The notes under the pieces: generated by a model
Databases searched by the model: none
Told to the model about the DNA's origin: nothing
What the model saw: only the letters and a program-made list of their open reading frames with translations
Shown: piece by piece, positions 15,874 through 23,507 of the stretch
Layout of the letters: every line of letters begins with the position of its first letter
How positions within the stretch are numbered: position 1 is the stretch's first letter
Source: Fulvivirga kasyanovii
GTDB lineage: Bacteria > Bacteroidota > Bacteroidia > Cytophagales > Cyclobacteriaceae
Direction: 5' to 3'
DNA: 33,493 nucleotides
Assembly: GCF_009711405.1 (NCBI RefSeq)
Contig: NZ_SMLW01000678.1
Coordinates: 878 to 34,370, forward strand
Position numbers and translations under genes: made by a program

Positions 15874-16776
15874 TTATTTATTCATAAAACCCATCGGGTT
15901 TTGGTGAAAGATCTTGTTGAGCAGTTTGTATAGCTCAGGGTGCTTACTTTTTAAAAGCTGCGGTCTTTGGAAAAAGTATTCACTGGCCACAGGCAGAAAT
16001 TCTTCTTCGGTTGTGGCTCCGTAAGGATTGATGTCTGATTGGTTATTCCTTATTTTCTGCATCTCCTGGTGCATTACGCGGAACCATGGCTCGGCATATT
16101 TGTGCTCCATAAGTGCATCGGGAATGCCGTCAATACTGCCATCCGACTCGTCTAGCAGGTGTACAAACTCATGAATGCCTACATTCCTTTTATGCTGTGG
16201 ATGCTCAAATCCGAAATGAAGGTCTTTCTTCGACAATATCATTTTTCCATTCATGATACCATTGCCCACCATACCAGATATTGACCTGTCTTCCCCGGCA
16301 GTTTCATAATTGCTGTTAAAGGAATTGGGATAGAGCAGTACTTCATCCAGGTGGTTGTATTCCCATTCGGGAAAGGCAAAGATAGGTATGATGGCGCTGC
16401 TGGCTACCAACAGGCGGTCGAGATCGTCCACATCCGTGTCGATGCCTTTAATGCGTTTCTCAGCCAGAAAGAAGTAAACTTCCTTTTCAAACTGCACTTT
16501 TTTATCCGCGGGAAGCTCCCTGTAGAATTTAACATTTTCACTTAACATCGTTTTCCACGCTTCGGGGAACTGCTCTTGCAGCGCTTTGTTTCTTTTTCTT
16601 ATTCTTCGGGTTAACCTGCGGAAGACAAGGTATGCCATAAGCAAAGCCACCGGAATATAAATGGCGAGCAATGTATGGTTATGGTCATACAGGGGATAGC
16701 TCAGCATGGTTACAGTGAGAAAAGTGGCTGTGGCTACAAAGTAGTGGAAGAATGAAGGTTTGAAAGGGTTGTTCAT
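15874..16776 (-). CDS. MtfA-like zinc metallopeptidase with N-terminal membrane segments
   Basis: 300 residues. Two hydrophobic helices at about 9-30 and 36-53 anchor the protein; the remaining part resembles MtfA (peptidase family M90). The zinc motif HEFVH is at 202-206 inside 'VGIHEFVHLLDESDGSIDG', matching the family HExxH...D.DG. 'RLLVASSAIIPIFAF' and 'LLYPNSF' upstream also fit. In Enterobacteria MtfA binds the Mlc repressor and influences the glucose PTS; no PTS context is visible here, so the role is probably different. The following 149 bases to 16926 carry only a small CGACG/CGTCG hairpin. Confidence 0.88.
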   Translation of the reverse strand: MNNPFKPSFFHYFVATATFLTVTMLSYPLYDHNHTLLAIYIPVALLMAYLVFRRLTRRIRKRNKALQEQFPEAWKTMLSENVKFYRELPADKKVQFEKEVYFFLAEKRIKGIDTDVDDLDRLLVASSAIIPIFAFPEWEYNHLDEVLLYPNSFNSNYETAGEDRSISGMVGNGIMNGKMILSKKDLHFGFEHPQHKRNVGIHEFVHLLDESDGSIDGIPDALMEHKYAEPWFRVMHQEMQKIRNNQSDINPYGATTEEEFLPVASEYFFQRPQLLKSKHPELYKLLNKIFHQNPMGFMNK

Positions 16777-16827
16777 TAAGCTTTAAGGTAAAAAAGAATA
16801 TCCGAATACAACTCCGGCAGGTGGGGG

Positions 16828-16841
16828 CGACGATCCCGTCG
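16828..16841. repeat. Small CGACG/CGTCG hairpin, REP-like
   Basis: CGACG (16828-16832) and CGTCG (16837-16841) form a 5-bp stem with a 4-base loop and are followed by GG. The same CGACG...CGTCGGG core occurs in the palindrome at 29503-29518, so it may be a member of a dispersed repeat family. Confidence 0.35.
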
Positions 16842-16925
16842 GGTAGTCAAAGTTACACCTTTTGCCATTTCTCTATGGAGTTGGGCTATAACTTTCGATG
16901 AACAACCCGGAAAAAATGGATAGTG

Positions 16926-17459
16926 TTAGTACTTGGATACACCCTTAAATACGGTTGATTCATCGGGTGCGCGAAAGTGCCCTGAAAAGGTTATTCTTTG
17001 ACCGAAGGTGCCGGATAATACAGCTCTTGCCATACCATCATCAAAAACCGTCATTTTAAGGTCAGACATGCCCATGGTTAAGGAAGCAATTTTGGCAACA
17101 ACCGTTATAGGACCTTCTTCATTTTGAATCGTATAATCCGATATCTCCCCTTCTATAGTTACCCCGCTTATGCCGTTCCAGTTGGCTACTTTATCAAATG
17201 TCAACTGAATGATTATGTCGTCTTTTTCAACTTTAACGAAGTTAGTGGTAGAACTCACGGCAAAGGTATTGAGGTCTTTGTCATAAATCATATTGGCCTC
17301 AATAATAAAGGTTCTGTCCTTGATCAGCTTAAGTTGCTTTTTCTGCTTTTCCTGGTATTGTTTTTCTTTCGCCCCGGCCTGCTCCTGCTTTATCTGAGCT
17401 GTCAGGTTTTGGCTAAACAATAAAAGTGTGGCAATTATAATTGTGCTGTAAATTTTCAT
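16926..17459 (-). CDS. Secreted DUF4251-type protein
   Basis: 177 residues. Signal peptide at about 1-21, ending 'NLTAQ'. The mature part begins with a Lys/Gln/Glu-rich helix and then the DUF4251 pattern: 'RTFIIEANMIYD', 'SSTTNFVKVEKDDIIIQLTF', 'GISGVTIEGEISDYTIQNEE'. The last third is beta-rich, 'DDGMARAVLSGTFGQRITFSG'. The family is nearly confined to Bacteroidota and has no assigned function. The start is supported by GAGGAG (17470-17465) five bases before ATG 17459. Probably periplasmic. Confidence 0.85.
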   Translation of the reverse strand: MKIYSTIIIATLLLFSQNLTAQIKQEQAGAKEKQYQEKQKKQLKLIKDRTFIIEANMIYDKDLNTFAVSSTTNFVKVEKDDIIIQLTFDKVANWNGISGVTIEGEISDYTIQNEEGPITVVAKIASLTMGMSDLKMTVFDDGMARAVLSGTFGQRITFSGHFRAPDESTVFKGVSKY

Positions 17460-17550
17460 ATCATCTCCTCATTAAAAGCTCTATTACTTTAATGAATGGA
17501 GTTATGAAAAAGTTATCCGGAATGTCAAAAATTTAATTGATCGCCAGGGA

Positions 17551-18072
17551 TTAATGATTGAGAATATCAATGACCAATTTGTTGAGTTCCATCAAAGCTT
17601 CATTGTCTTTGATAATGTAGTCACGAAGGCCGTTTTCAACAAAGGCATCGCGAAGGTTGATATCTATATCATTGAGGATCAGTACTTTCTGATTAGGGTT
17701 AACTTCCGATATTTTTTCCAGGGTTTCCTGTCCGGTTAGTGCGTTGGGCATGCCTTTGTTAATATAAAAATTAAGCAATACCAGGTCCGGATTGAGGGAG
17801 AGGTTTTCCAGACAACTTCTACCGGTAGCGAAATTTCTTACCTTGAATTTGTAGAGGTTATCAGTGTCTGACTTGATCTCCAGCTTATTGAAATGTGTAT
17901 TCAGGATCTGGAGGAAATGAGGATCATCATCTACCACAAATACCAGTAGCTCTTCTTTCTTAACCTGCTTATCGGCAACTAATTCTGAAGGAAACTTGAT
18001 ACGAATAATGTCATTTTGAGGAGATCGTGTATTGCGGTAGTCATCTACCTTACTCAAAGAAAAACGTGGCAT
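17551..18072 (-). CDS. Atypical receiver-domain protein lacking the phospho-acceptor Asp
   Basis: 173 residues. After about 40 N-terminal residues comes a receiver fold: acidic pocket 'VVDDDPHFLQIL' (Asp48-Asp50), strand 3 'PDLVLLNFYINKG' with Asn101 where the phospho-acceptor Asp normally stands, strand 4 'VLILND' with Asn134 at the Thr/Ser switch position, and Lys155 in 'DYIIKDN'. The usual phosphorylation chemistry is therefore probably absent; phospho-independent binding is the likely mode. It has no output domain. A spacer of 91 bases separates it from the DUF4251 gene. Partner unknown. Confidence 0.85.
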   Translation of the reverse strand: MPRFSLSKVDDYRNTRSPQNDIIRIKFPSELVADKQVKKEELLVFVVDDDPHFLQILNTHFNKLEIKSDTDNLYKFKVRNFATGRSCLENLSLNPDLVLLNFYINKGMPNALTGQETLEKISEVNPNQKVLILNDIDINLRDAFVENGLRDYIIKDNEALMELNKLVIDILNH

Positions 18073-18190
18073 TCAGGCTAAGGGTTATGGGGTATTAAAT
18101 GTTTTCTTCCTTCACAAAACTTACACGGATACAAAAATAACATTTTTGATTTATTTTCATAACTTTTTGTAAAATACTGTCTGGGCATTA

Positions 18191-18219
18191 AAAAAGGCGA
18201 GGTTTTAGCCTCGCCTTTT
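18191..18219 (-). terminator. Rho-independent terminator after pruA
   Basis: On the minus strand the stem AAGGCGAGG/CCTCGCCTT (18217-18209 and 18202-18194) with a 6-base loop is followed by a T run (complement of 18191-18195). It lies about 20 bases beyond the pruA stop. Confidence 0.85.
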
Positions 18220-18239
18220 CAGCTTTTTGCAGCTATATT

Positions 18240-19871
18240 TTAATCCTCTCCAAGAAAAGGATATCTGTAATCTGTTGGAGGTACGAAAGTCTCCTTAATG
18301 GTTCTCGGAGATACCCATCTCAACAGGTTTAGCGCAGAACCGGCCTTGTCATTGGTACCGGAAGCCCTGCTTCCACCAAATGGCTGCTGACCTACTACTG
18401 CGCCTGTAGGTTTGTCATTGATGTAGAAATTACCCGCAGCATGGACCAGCTTTTTGGAAGCCAACTCTACGGCGTACCTGTCTTTAGATATGATAGAACC
18501 GGTAAGTGCATAAGGAGAGGTGCTGTTGACCAACTCTAATGTTTCCTCAAAGCGCTCTTCCTGGTACACATAAATAGTAACTACAGGCCCGAAGATCTCT
18601 TCGCAAATGGTTTTTGACTTAGGGTCTTTAGTTACAACCACGGTAGGTTCAATGAAATATCCTTTTGACTTATCATATCCGCCTCCTGCAATAATTTCGC
18701 TCATGTCGTTGTTTTTCGCATGATCGATATATCCGGCGATTTTATCAAAGGCTTTCTCGTCAATAACAGCATTTACAAAATTGCTGAAATCTTCTGTTCC
18801 ACCCATTTTGATATCTTTCAGGTCTTCCTGGATATATTTTTTTACATCGTCCCAAAGGTTGGCAGGTACATATACCCTGGATGCTGCCGAACATTTTTGT
18901 CCCTGGAATTCGAATGAACCTCTAACAATAGCAGTAGCCAGTTCTTTGGCATTGGCAGATTTGTGCGCAACGATAAAGTCCTTGCCACCTGTTTCACCTA
19001 CGATTCTTGGGTAGGTTTTATATTTTTCAATGTTCTGGCCAATGGTTTTCCACAGGTGACGGAATACGCCTGTACTTCCTGTAAAGTGGAGGCCTGCAAA
19101 GTCAGGGTGGTTAAATACCACATCACCTGCAGCAGGTCCGTCAACATAGATCAGGTTGATCACACCATCAGGCAAACCGGCTTCTTTGAATACTTCCATA
19201 ATTACCTGCGCAGAGTAGATCTGGGTATAAGCAGGTTTCCAAACTACGGTGTTGCCCATCAATGCTGCTGAAGCGGGAAGGTTTCCTGCAATGGCAGTAA
19301 AGTTGAATGGAGTGATGGCAAAGACGAAACCTTCCAAAGGACGGTACTCGAGCCTGTTCCATACACCTGGAGATGATTCGGGCTGGTCCTGATAGATCTG
19401 CGACATATAGTGCGCATTGAAACGCAGGAAGTCTATCAGCTCACAGGCAGAGTCAATCTCGGCCTGGAAAGCATTTTTAGATTGTCCCAGCATAGTAGCC
19501 GCGTTGATCTTTGCACGGTACGGGCCGGCCAGAAGATCTGCTGCTTTTAAAAATATACTGGCTCTGTGTTCCCAGGCCAGCTCTGCCCATGCCTCCTTAG
19601 CACCTAAAGCTGCATCAATGGCTTGCTGTACATGTGAAGAATCTCCTTCATGGAAATAACCCAGCACGTGCTGATGGTCATGCGGAGGATTCAACGGTAA
19701 TTTTTTGTCAGTCCTGACCTCCTCACTACCGATGTACATGGGGATATCAACCTGTTTAGACCTCGCTTCCTCAATAGCTTTTTTCAAACTAGCTCTCTCC
19801 GGTGAACCCGGTCCGTAAGAAAGTACGGGCTCATTTTTCGGAAGGGGCACATTGTAAACTCCTTTTGGCAT
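18240..19871 (-). CDS. pruA: L-glutamate gamma-semialdehyde dehydrogenase
   Basis: 543 residues, the usual length of the stand-alone enzyme in Bacteroidota. It oxidises L-glutamate gamma-semialdehyde (from 1-pyrroline-5-carboxylate) to glutamate with NAD+, the second step of proline breakdown. Aldehyde dehydrogenase landmarks: 'TPFNFTAIAGNLPASAALMGN' (about 187-207), 'FTGSTGVF' (about 263-270), general base Glu293 in 'GETGGKD', nucleophile Cys327 in 'FQGQKCSAASR', 'EEIFGPVVTIYVY' and 'QQPFGGSRASGTNDKAG'. No proline dehydrogenase is adjacent. A TAnnTTTG promoter lies upstream and a terminator downstream, so it is probably monocistronic. Confidence 0.96.
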   Translation of the reverse strand: MPKGVYNVPLPKNEPVLSYGPGSPERASLKKAIEEARSKQVDIPMYIGSEEVRTDKKLPLNPPHDHQHVLGYFHEGDSSHVQQAIDAALGAKEAWAELAWEHRASIFLKAADLLAGPYRAKINAATMLGQSKNAFQAEIDSACELIDFLRFNAHYMSQIYQDQPESSPGVWNRLEYRPLEGFVFAITPFNFTAIAGNLPASAALMGNTVVWKPAYTQIYSAQVIMEVFKEAGLPDGVINLIYVDGPAAGDVVFNHPDFAGLHFTGSTGVFRHLWKTIGQNIEKYKTYPRIVGETGGKDFIVAHKSANAKELATAIVRGSFEFQGQKCSAASRVYVPANLWDDVKKYIQEDLKDIKMGGTEDFSNFVNAVIDEKAFDKIAGYIDHAKNNDMSEIIAGGGYDKSKGYFIEPTVVVTKDPKSKTICEEIFGPVVTIYVYQEERFEETLELVNSTSPYALTGSIISKDRYAVELASKKLVHAAGNFYINDKPTGAVVGQQPFGGSRASGTNDKAGSALNLLRWVSPRTIKETFVPPTDYRYPFLGED

Positions 19872-19916
19872 ACTTTATATATGATTATAATGTAAGAAAT
19901 GATGTGTTTAGGCGGG

Positions 19917-19924
19917 CAAATTTA
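19917..19924 (-). promoter_or_regulatory. Candidate -7 box for pruA
   Basis: TAAATTTG on the minus strand matches TAnnTTTG and lies 45 bases upstream of the pruA ATG. A weak TTTTAC occurs at about the right -33 distance. Confidence 0.45.
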
Positions 19925-19952
19925 CGCCATAACTTTGTAAAATCCGACCAGC

Positions 19953-20648
19953 CTACAGGATATTCATGAGCTGGCTCAAACAGTTGATCTCCAGGTGGAT
20001 ATTTTCGCGGTGTACTTTCCGCAATGGATTGAAATAGACTGAATCGATGGATGCGCCCTGGGCACCCAGCACGTCGGCCAGCAAGTTGTCGCCCACCATG
20101 AGGGTGTCGTTACAAGTAGAGCCGGCCACTTCCAGCGCATGGTTAAAGATCTCTTTTGAGGGCTTACGATGACCTATGGTTTCGGAAGTGATCATACCGC
20201 TGAAATAGTTTTTCAGTTTGGAGTTGGAGAGCTTGATCTCCTGTATATCATCAAAGCCATTGGTGAGGATGTACAGGTCATATTTTTGCTTCAAATAGCC
20301 CAGCACATCATGGGCGTAAGGCAGCAGGTTGGTTTTGGTAGGGCAGAGGTTGAGGTAGTCGTCGGAGAGGCGCAGGGCGAGTTCTGTATCCTGAATGCGG
20401 AAGTGCTTCAATATGCGATGAAAGCGTTCTTGCCGGATAGTAGTGCGGTCGATAAGCCCATGGTCGTACTGGCGCCAAAGGCCGGAGTTGACCCGGCCGA
20501 AGCGGTCGTGGAACTGATCGAATGAAAAACCGCAGAGGGCGTTGAGTTTATAGTTGACATATATTTCATTCAGCGTTTCCTGCGAATTTTTCTCGTAGTC
20601 CCAAAGGGTATGGTCAAGATCAAATAATATTACTTTGTATTTCTGCAT
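19953..20648 (-). CDS. YjjG-like HAD-family pyrimidine nucleotidase
   Basis: 231 residues, HAD superfamily with a helical cap. Motif I 'ILFDLDHTLWDYEKNS' (Asp nucleophile and second Asp, about 8-12), motif II 'ILTNGFDDI', motif III Lys in 'GHRKPSKEIF', motif IV 'MVGDNLLADVLGA'. The 'DHTLWDYEKNS' beginning is typical of YjjG-type 5'-nucleotidases that remove non-canonical pyrimidine nucleotides. Its ATG overlaps the stop of the ArsR-like gene (TAATG), so the two are co-translated. No clear reason for a regulator-nucleotidase pair is visible. Confidence 0.9.
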   Translation of the reverse strand: MQKYKVILFDLDHTLWDYEKNSQETLNEIYVNYKLNALCGFSFDQFHDRFGRVNSGLWRQYDHGLIDRTTIRQERFHRILKHFRIQDTELALRLSDDYLNLCPTKTNLLPYAHDVLGYLKQKYDLYILTNGFDDIQEIKLSNSKLKNYFSGMITSETIGHRKPSKEIFNHALEVAGSTCNDTLMVGDNLLADVLGAQGASIDSVYFNPLRKVHRENIHLEINCLSQLMNIL

Positions 20649-21031
20649 TAGCTCTGCCAGTTTCTAGTCTGTAGTTTGTTTAATGCCAGCTCCCTGTTAG
20701 AGTACATCGTTTTATAGGCCTCAAGGTCACCGCGAAGTACCTGGTCCTTTTGTAAAAATTGAAATATCTGATTGATAATGTCGTAGACCTCATCTTTTAA
20801 ATGATAGAATACCCACTGGTCCTGCTTGCGTGTGTTCAGTATACCTGAGTTTTTCAGGTATATGAGGTGCCGTGATGTTTTGGTCTGGGTAAAATCCAGG
20901 ATCAGTTCCAGGTCAGAGATGCACATTTCCTTATTCTTGAAAATAAGGTGAAGGATGCGTAACCTGGATTCATCAGAGCAAGCTTTGAAGATCTGGGAGC
21001 CAAAAGACAAACTAAAATTTTTTAATCTCAT
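20648..21031 (-). CDS. ArsR-family winged-helix regulator
   Basis: 127 residues. Winged helix: 'IFKACSDESRLRILHLIF' (about 14-31), recognition region 'ISDLELILDFTQTKTSRHLIYLKNSGIL' (about 38-65), wing 'RKQDQWVFYHL'. The usual ArsR metal-ligand pairs are not obvious, so it is probably not a classic metal sensor. It leads a two-gene operon with the HAD nucleotidase and is divergent from the gene at 21139. The 107 bases between them probably hold both promoters. Confidence 0.88.
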   Translation of the reverse strand: MRLKNFSLSFGSQIFKACSDESRLRILHLIFKNKEMCISDLELILDFTQTKTSRHLIYLKNSGILNTRKQDQWVFYHLKDEVYDIINQIFQFLQKDQVLRGDLEAYKTMYSNRELALNKLQTRNWQS

Positions 21032-21138
21032 AGTTAAGGTCTGGTTGAATCAAAATTAAAATAAATACTGAACATTATAAGGAAAATTGGCGTTCAATTG
21101 ATATCTTCGAAATCCTATACATCCATAGTTTTAGTACG

Positions 21139-21780
21139 TTGAAGTGTTTGAAAAAGGTTCGTGGAAAGTATTTATGGCTTGCGGTGCTGCTGTTAGCAGT
21201 GCTCGCCCTATCAGGGGTTGACGTTCAGGCGCAAGGCAAGAAAAAAGTAATTCAGCTTTCAGGTATTGTTCTGGGCGAAGACAGCGTCTCAGGAATTCCC
21301 GGGGTGCACGTGTATGTGCCCAAAGCGGGAAGAGGAACAACCACCAACAGAGTTGGGTATTTTTCTATGCCTACACTGGTGGGGGATGAGATCGTGATCA
21401 GTGCGATCGGCTATGAAAAACAATACTACAGAATACCCGACACCGATAAAGAAAACCTGACGATACTGATTGAACTGGTTTCCGATACCACATTCCTGGA
21501 AACCGTGGAGATCATGCCTTTCCCTACAGAAGAGATTTTTAAAGAAGCTGTGCTGGCGCTTAACCTGCCGGTAAGGGAAGATGTGAACAACGAAAATCTG
21601 AACGATGAACTACTGGCACTCATGCTCCAAACCACACCTATGGATGCCAGTATGAACCATAGGTATTATATCGATAACTGGGTGCAGTACCAGGGGGATA
21701 AATTTGGCCCCAGACCCAACCCTTTGTTGAATCCATTTAACTGGGCCAGGTTTTTCAAGTCTTTGAAAAATAAAAACTAA
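21139..21780 (+). CDS. Secreted protein with carboxypeptidase-regulatory-like domain
   Basis: 213 residues from a TTG start at 21139 (a second TTG at 21148 also works). Signal peptide about 1-32 ('WLAVLLLAVLALSGVDVQAQ'). Residues about 38-112 form the CarboxypepD_reg-like beta-sandwich common at the N-terminus of Bacteroidota TonB-dependent receptors: 'IQLSGIVLGEDSVSGIPGVHV', 'TTTNRVGYFSMPTLVGDEIV', 'SAIGYEKQYY'. There is no plug or barrel behind it. The remaining 100 residues are polar with 'PNPLLNPFNWARFFKSL' at the end. Probably periplasmic; partner unknown. Confidence 0.85.
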   Translation: MKCLKKVRGKYLWLAVLLLAVLALSGVDVQAQGKKKVIQLSGIVLGEDSVSGIPGVHVYVPKAGRGTTTNRVGYFSMPTLVGDEIVISAIGYEKQYYRIPDTDKENLTILIELVSDTTFLETVEIMPFPTEEIFKEAVLALNLPVREDVNNENLNDELLALMLQTTPMDASMNHRYYIDNWVQYQGDKFGPRPNPLLNPFNWARFFKSLKNKN

Positions 21781-21790
21781 ACCTTTCCGG

Positions 21791-21883
21791 CTATATCGCG
21801 AGGGATACGATAATAAGGATAAACAATACCAAGTATACCACCCCAATCAACCATTTGTAAAATCTAAACTCTGCACCTTTCAT
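21791..21883 (-). CDS. Tiny 30-residue single-pass membrane protein
   Basis: ATG 21883-21881 to TAG 21793-21791. The product begins MKGAEFRFYKWLIGVV and continues as an unbroken hydrophobic run (about residues 12-30) of Ile, Leu, Val, Phe and Ala. This is a single TM helix preceded by a short positively charged N-terminus, so the orientation is probably N-in. It is convergent with the gene ending at 21780. A 177-base gap separates it from the next gene upstream on its strand. No family is recognised; chance ORFs of this size are common, but the amphipathic start plus clean TM helix argues for a real gene. Confidence 0.5.
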   Translation of the reverse strand: MKGAEFRFYKWLIGVVYLVLFILIIVSLAI

Positions 21884-22059
21884 TGTAGTAATTGTTTGTA
21901 TGTTTCTTTTACTTAATGGGTAGCAGAAGCTGTGCCAAATGCGTAAATCGGCTTATATGGCTTGTTTTGGGTAATTTTTAGGTGTTGCAACCTGTAATAA
22001 TTCTAATTATGGGATTTGTTCTATTATTTGGAATGCCCTGTCGGAGTTAAAATAATTTA

Positions 22060-22794
22060 TCAAAGTTCTTCCAGCAGTTCTCTGGATTCTTCAAAATAAG
22101 GCGAACCCTCCTGTATTTTCAGGAGCTGCTTTTTGCAGGCTTCTTCATTTCCCTGTTTAAGGTAGCTCAGTGCCAGGTACCAGCTTGCAGTAGATTGAAA
22201 GATAGACGTGCCCTGTTGTACATCCGTTAGCAGTTGCTCTGCCTGTGGATACATTCCGGTTTCAATATAGGACAGGGCCAGGTAAACTTTCAGCCTGGGG
22301 TCGTCGGGGCCTGCTTCTGACAATTGTTTAAGGAGAGTGGCAGCCTCGGCATATTTTCCATTATTAAAAGCTTCTTCTGCCGCAATGGTCAGTGATTGAT
22401 CATCACTCCGGCTTGAAAGTGCCAGGGGTTCATACCGGGCATAATCGCTGTATTGCGGAGCCTCAGACAGCCAGTTGATAATAAACACAAAGCTCAGAGC
22501 CAATACTATGCATGCTGCGGCAGCCCAATAGATATTTCGCAGGGGCAGTACTTTTCCCTTTTTGGTTGATGTAGTAAAAAACTCCTCAGAAACAGTTTCA
22601 AGGGTATGTTTAAGCTGCTCTTCTCCCTTTTTTCTTTTTTCTTTGGCTTGCAGACTCTCGTTTACCTCTGTATAAACACGCACCGTGTCTGCAAAGTCGG
22701 CATCCTGCATTTTCAATTCAAAATCCTTCTGCTCCGCTTCGGTCAGGTCGTTGTTCAGATATTTTTCTATGAGGTGATAGTCTTCCGCGCTCAT
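22060..22794 (-). CDS. Membrane-bound TPR protein, probable anti-sigma factor
   Basis: 244 residues from ATG 22794, 1 base after the sigma-factor stop; a longer frame to 22833 would overlap the sigma gene. Residues 1-87 are cytoplasmic and charged: 'HLIEKYLNNDLTEAEQKDFELKM' is the short helix-turn-helix often seen at the start of Bacteroidota anti-sigma proteins. One TM helix spans about 88-109. Residues about 130-244 hold three TPR-like helical pairs ('AEEAFNNGKYAEAATLLKQL', 'YLALSYIETGMYPQAEQLL', 'WYLALSYLKQGNEEACKKQL') on the periplasmic side. It probably sequesters the ECF sigma and senses a periplasmic partner. Context and topology support this; no classical zinc anti-sigma motif is present. 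Confidence 0.8.
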   Translation of the reverse strand: MSAEDYHLIEKYLNNDLTEAEQKDFELKMQDADFADTVRVYTEVNESLQAKEKRKKGEEQLKHTLETVSEEFFTTSTKKGKVLPLRNIYWAAAACIVLALSFVFIINWLSEAPQYSDYARYEPLALSSRSDDQSLTIAAEEAFNNGKYAEAATLLKQLSEAGPDDPRLKVYLALSYIETGMYPQAEQLLTDVQQGTSIFQSTASWYLALSYLKQGNEEACKKQLLKIQEGSPYFEESRELLEEL

Positions 22795-22795
22795 G

Positions 22796-23380
22796 CTACA
22801 ATTCGTTAAGGTTCTTAAACTCTTTCGACTCACGAACCAGATCGGTTAAATGTCCCATGCATAAAGACTTTTTCTTTCTTACATAGGCATAGGTTACGCC
22901 AAGTTTTTCAGCCACTGCTTTCATGGAATCTGTCTGCATGGACAGCTTTATCAGCTCACGGCACTTCTCACTCAGGGCATTCAACTTGTCAGCCAGTAGC
23001 TTACTTTTCAGTTCATACAGTTCTGTACTGTCTGCTGTTTGTTCGCTTTGTCTGTCTACAGATGCAATATCCTCTTCAATTGTTACCTCCTGGCGGTCAG
23101 TATTTTTCAATTTGTTCCACCATCGTCTTTTGCACAACAGAAAGAAGTAAGCATCAAAAGGGCAGGTGAGTACCAGTTTTTTTTCAAAGGCCTGCCGGTA
23201 TATAACTATTAACGTTTCCTGGATAACATCCCTGGCATCATTTTCATCTCCGCTGTTCTTTTTTATGAACGAGACTACCTTGCCGGAAAATTTATCATAG
23301 ATCTCCCGGATCACAGCGCTGTCATTTTGCAGGAGCGCTTCTATATACCTTTGGTCACTATGGGCTTTGGGGCTATCCAT
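22796..23380 (-). CDS. ECF-type RNA polymerase sigma factor
   Basis: 194 residues. Sigma region 2 at about 25-95 ('AVIREIYDKFSGKVVSFIKK', 'ENDARDVIQETLIVIYRQA', 'FDAYFFLLCKRRWWNKLK'). Region 4 at about 130-180 ('LNALSEKCRELIKLSMQ', 'SMKAVAEKLGVTYAYVRKKKS'). The region 4 helix-turn-helix contacts the -35 element. It is the first gene of a two-gene leftward operon with the TPR anti-sigma and is divergent from the lipoprotein-PKD-CHAT operon. A shared 127-base region separates them, an arrangement typical for a sigma and its target genes. Confidence 0.93.
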   Translation of the reverse strand: MDSPKAHSDQRYIEALLQNDSAVIREIYDKFSGKVVSFIKKNSGDENDARDVIQETLIVIYRQAFEKKLVLTCPFDAYFFLLCKRRWWNKLKNTDRQEVTIEEDIASVDRQSEQTADSTELYELKSKLLADKLNALSEKCRELIKLSMQTDSMKAVAEKLGVTYAYVRKKKSLCMGHLTDLVRESKEFKNLNEL

Positions 23381-23452
23381 GATAAGTAAGAATGCTAAAC
23401 AAGTTCATTTTTTTGTCTTCTGAAATTTATTTCAAAAAAACTTCTGCCCGAT

Positions 23453-23481
23453 GGGTAACAATTTGGAAAGCAGTTGATCTA
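23453..23481 (+). promoter_or_regulatory. Candidate ECF promoter for the lipoprotein-CHAT operon
   Basis: GGGTAAC (23453-23459), 16 bases, GATCTA (23476-23481). GTAAC-like -35 and TCTA-like -10 elements at 16-17 base spacing are common for ECF sigmas. The lipoprotein ATG (23508) is 27 bases downstream. A long A/T stretch (23429-23440) lies just upstream. Confidence 0.4.
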
Positions 23482-23507
23482 GGGGTGTAAAACAAAAATT
23501 GAAAATC

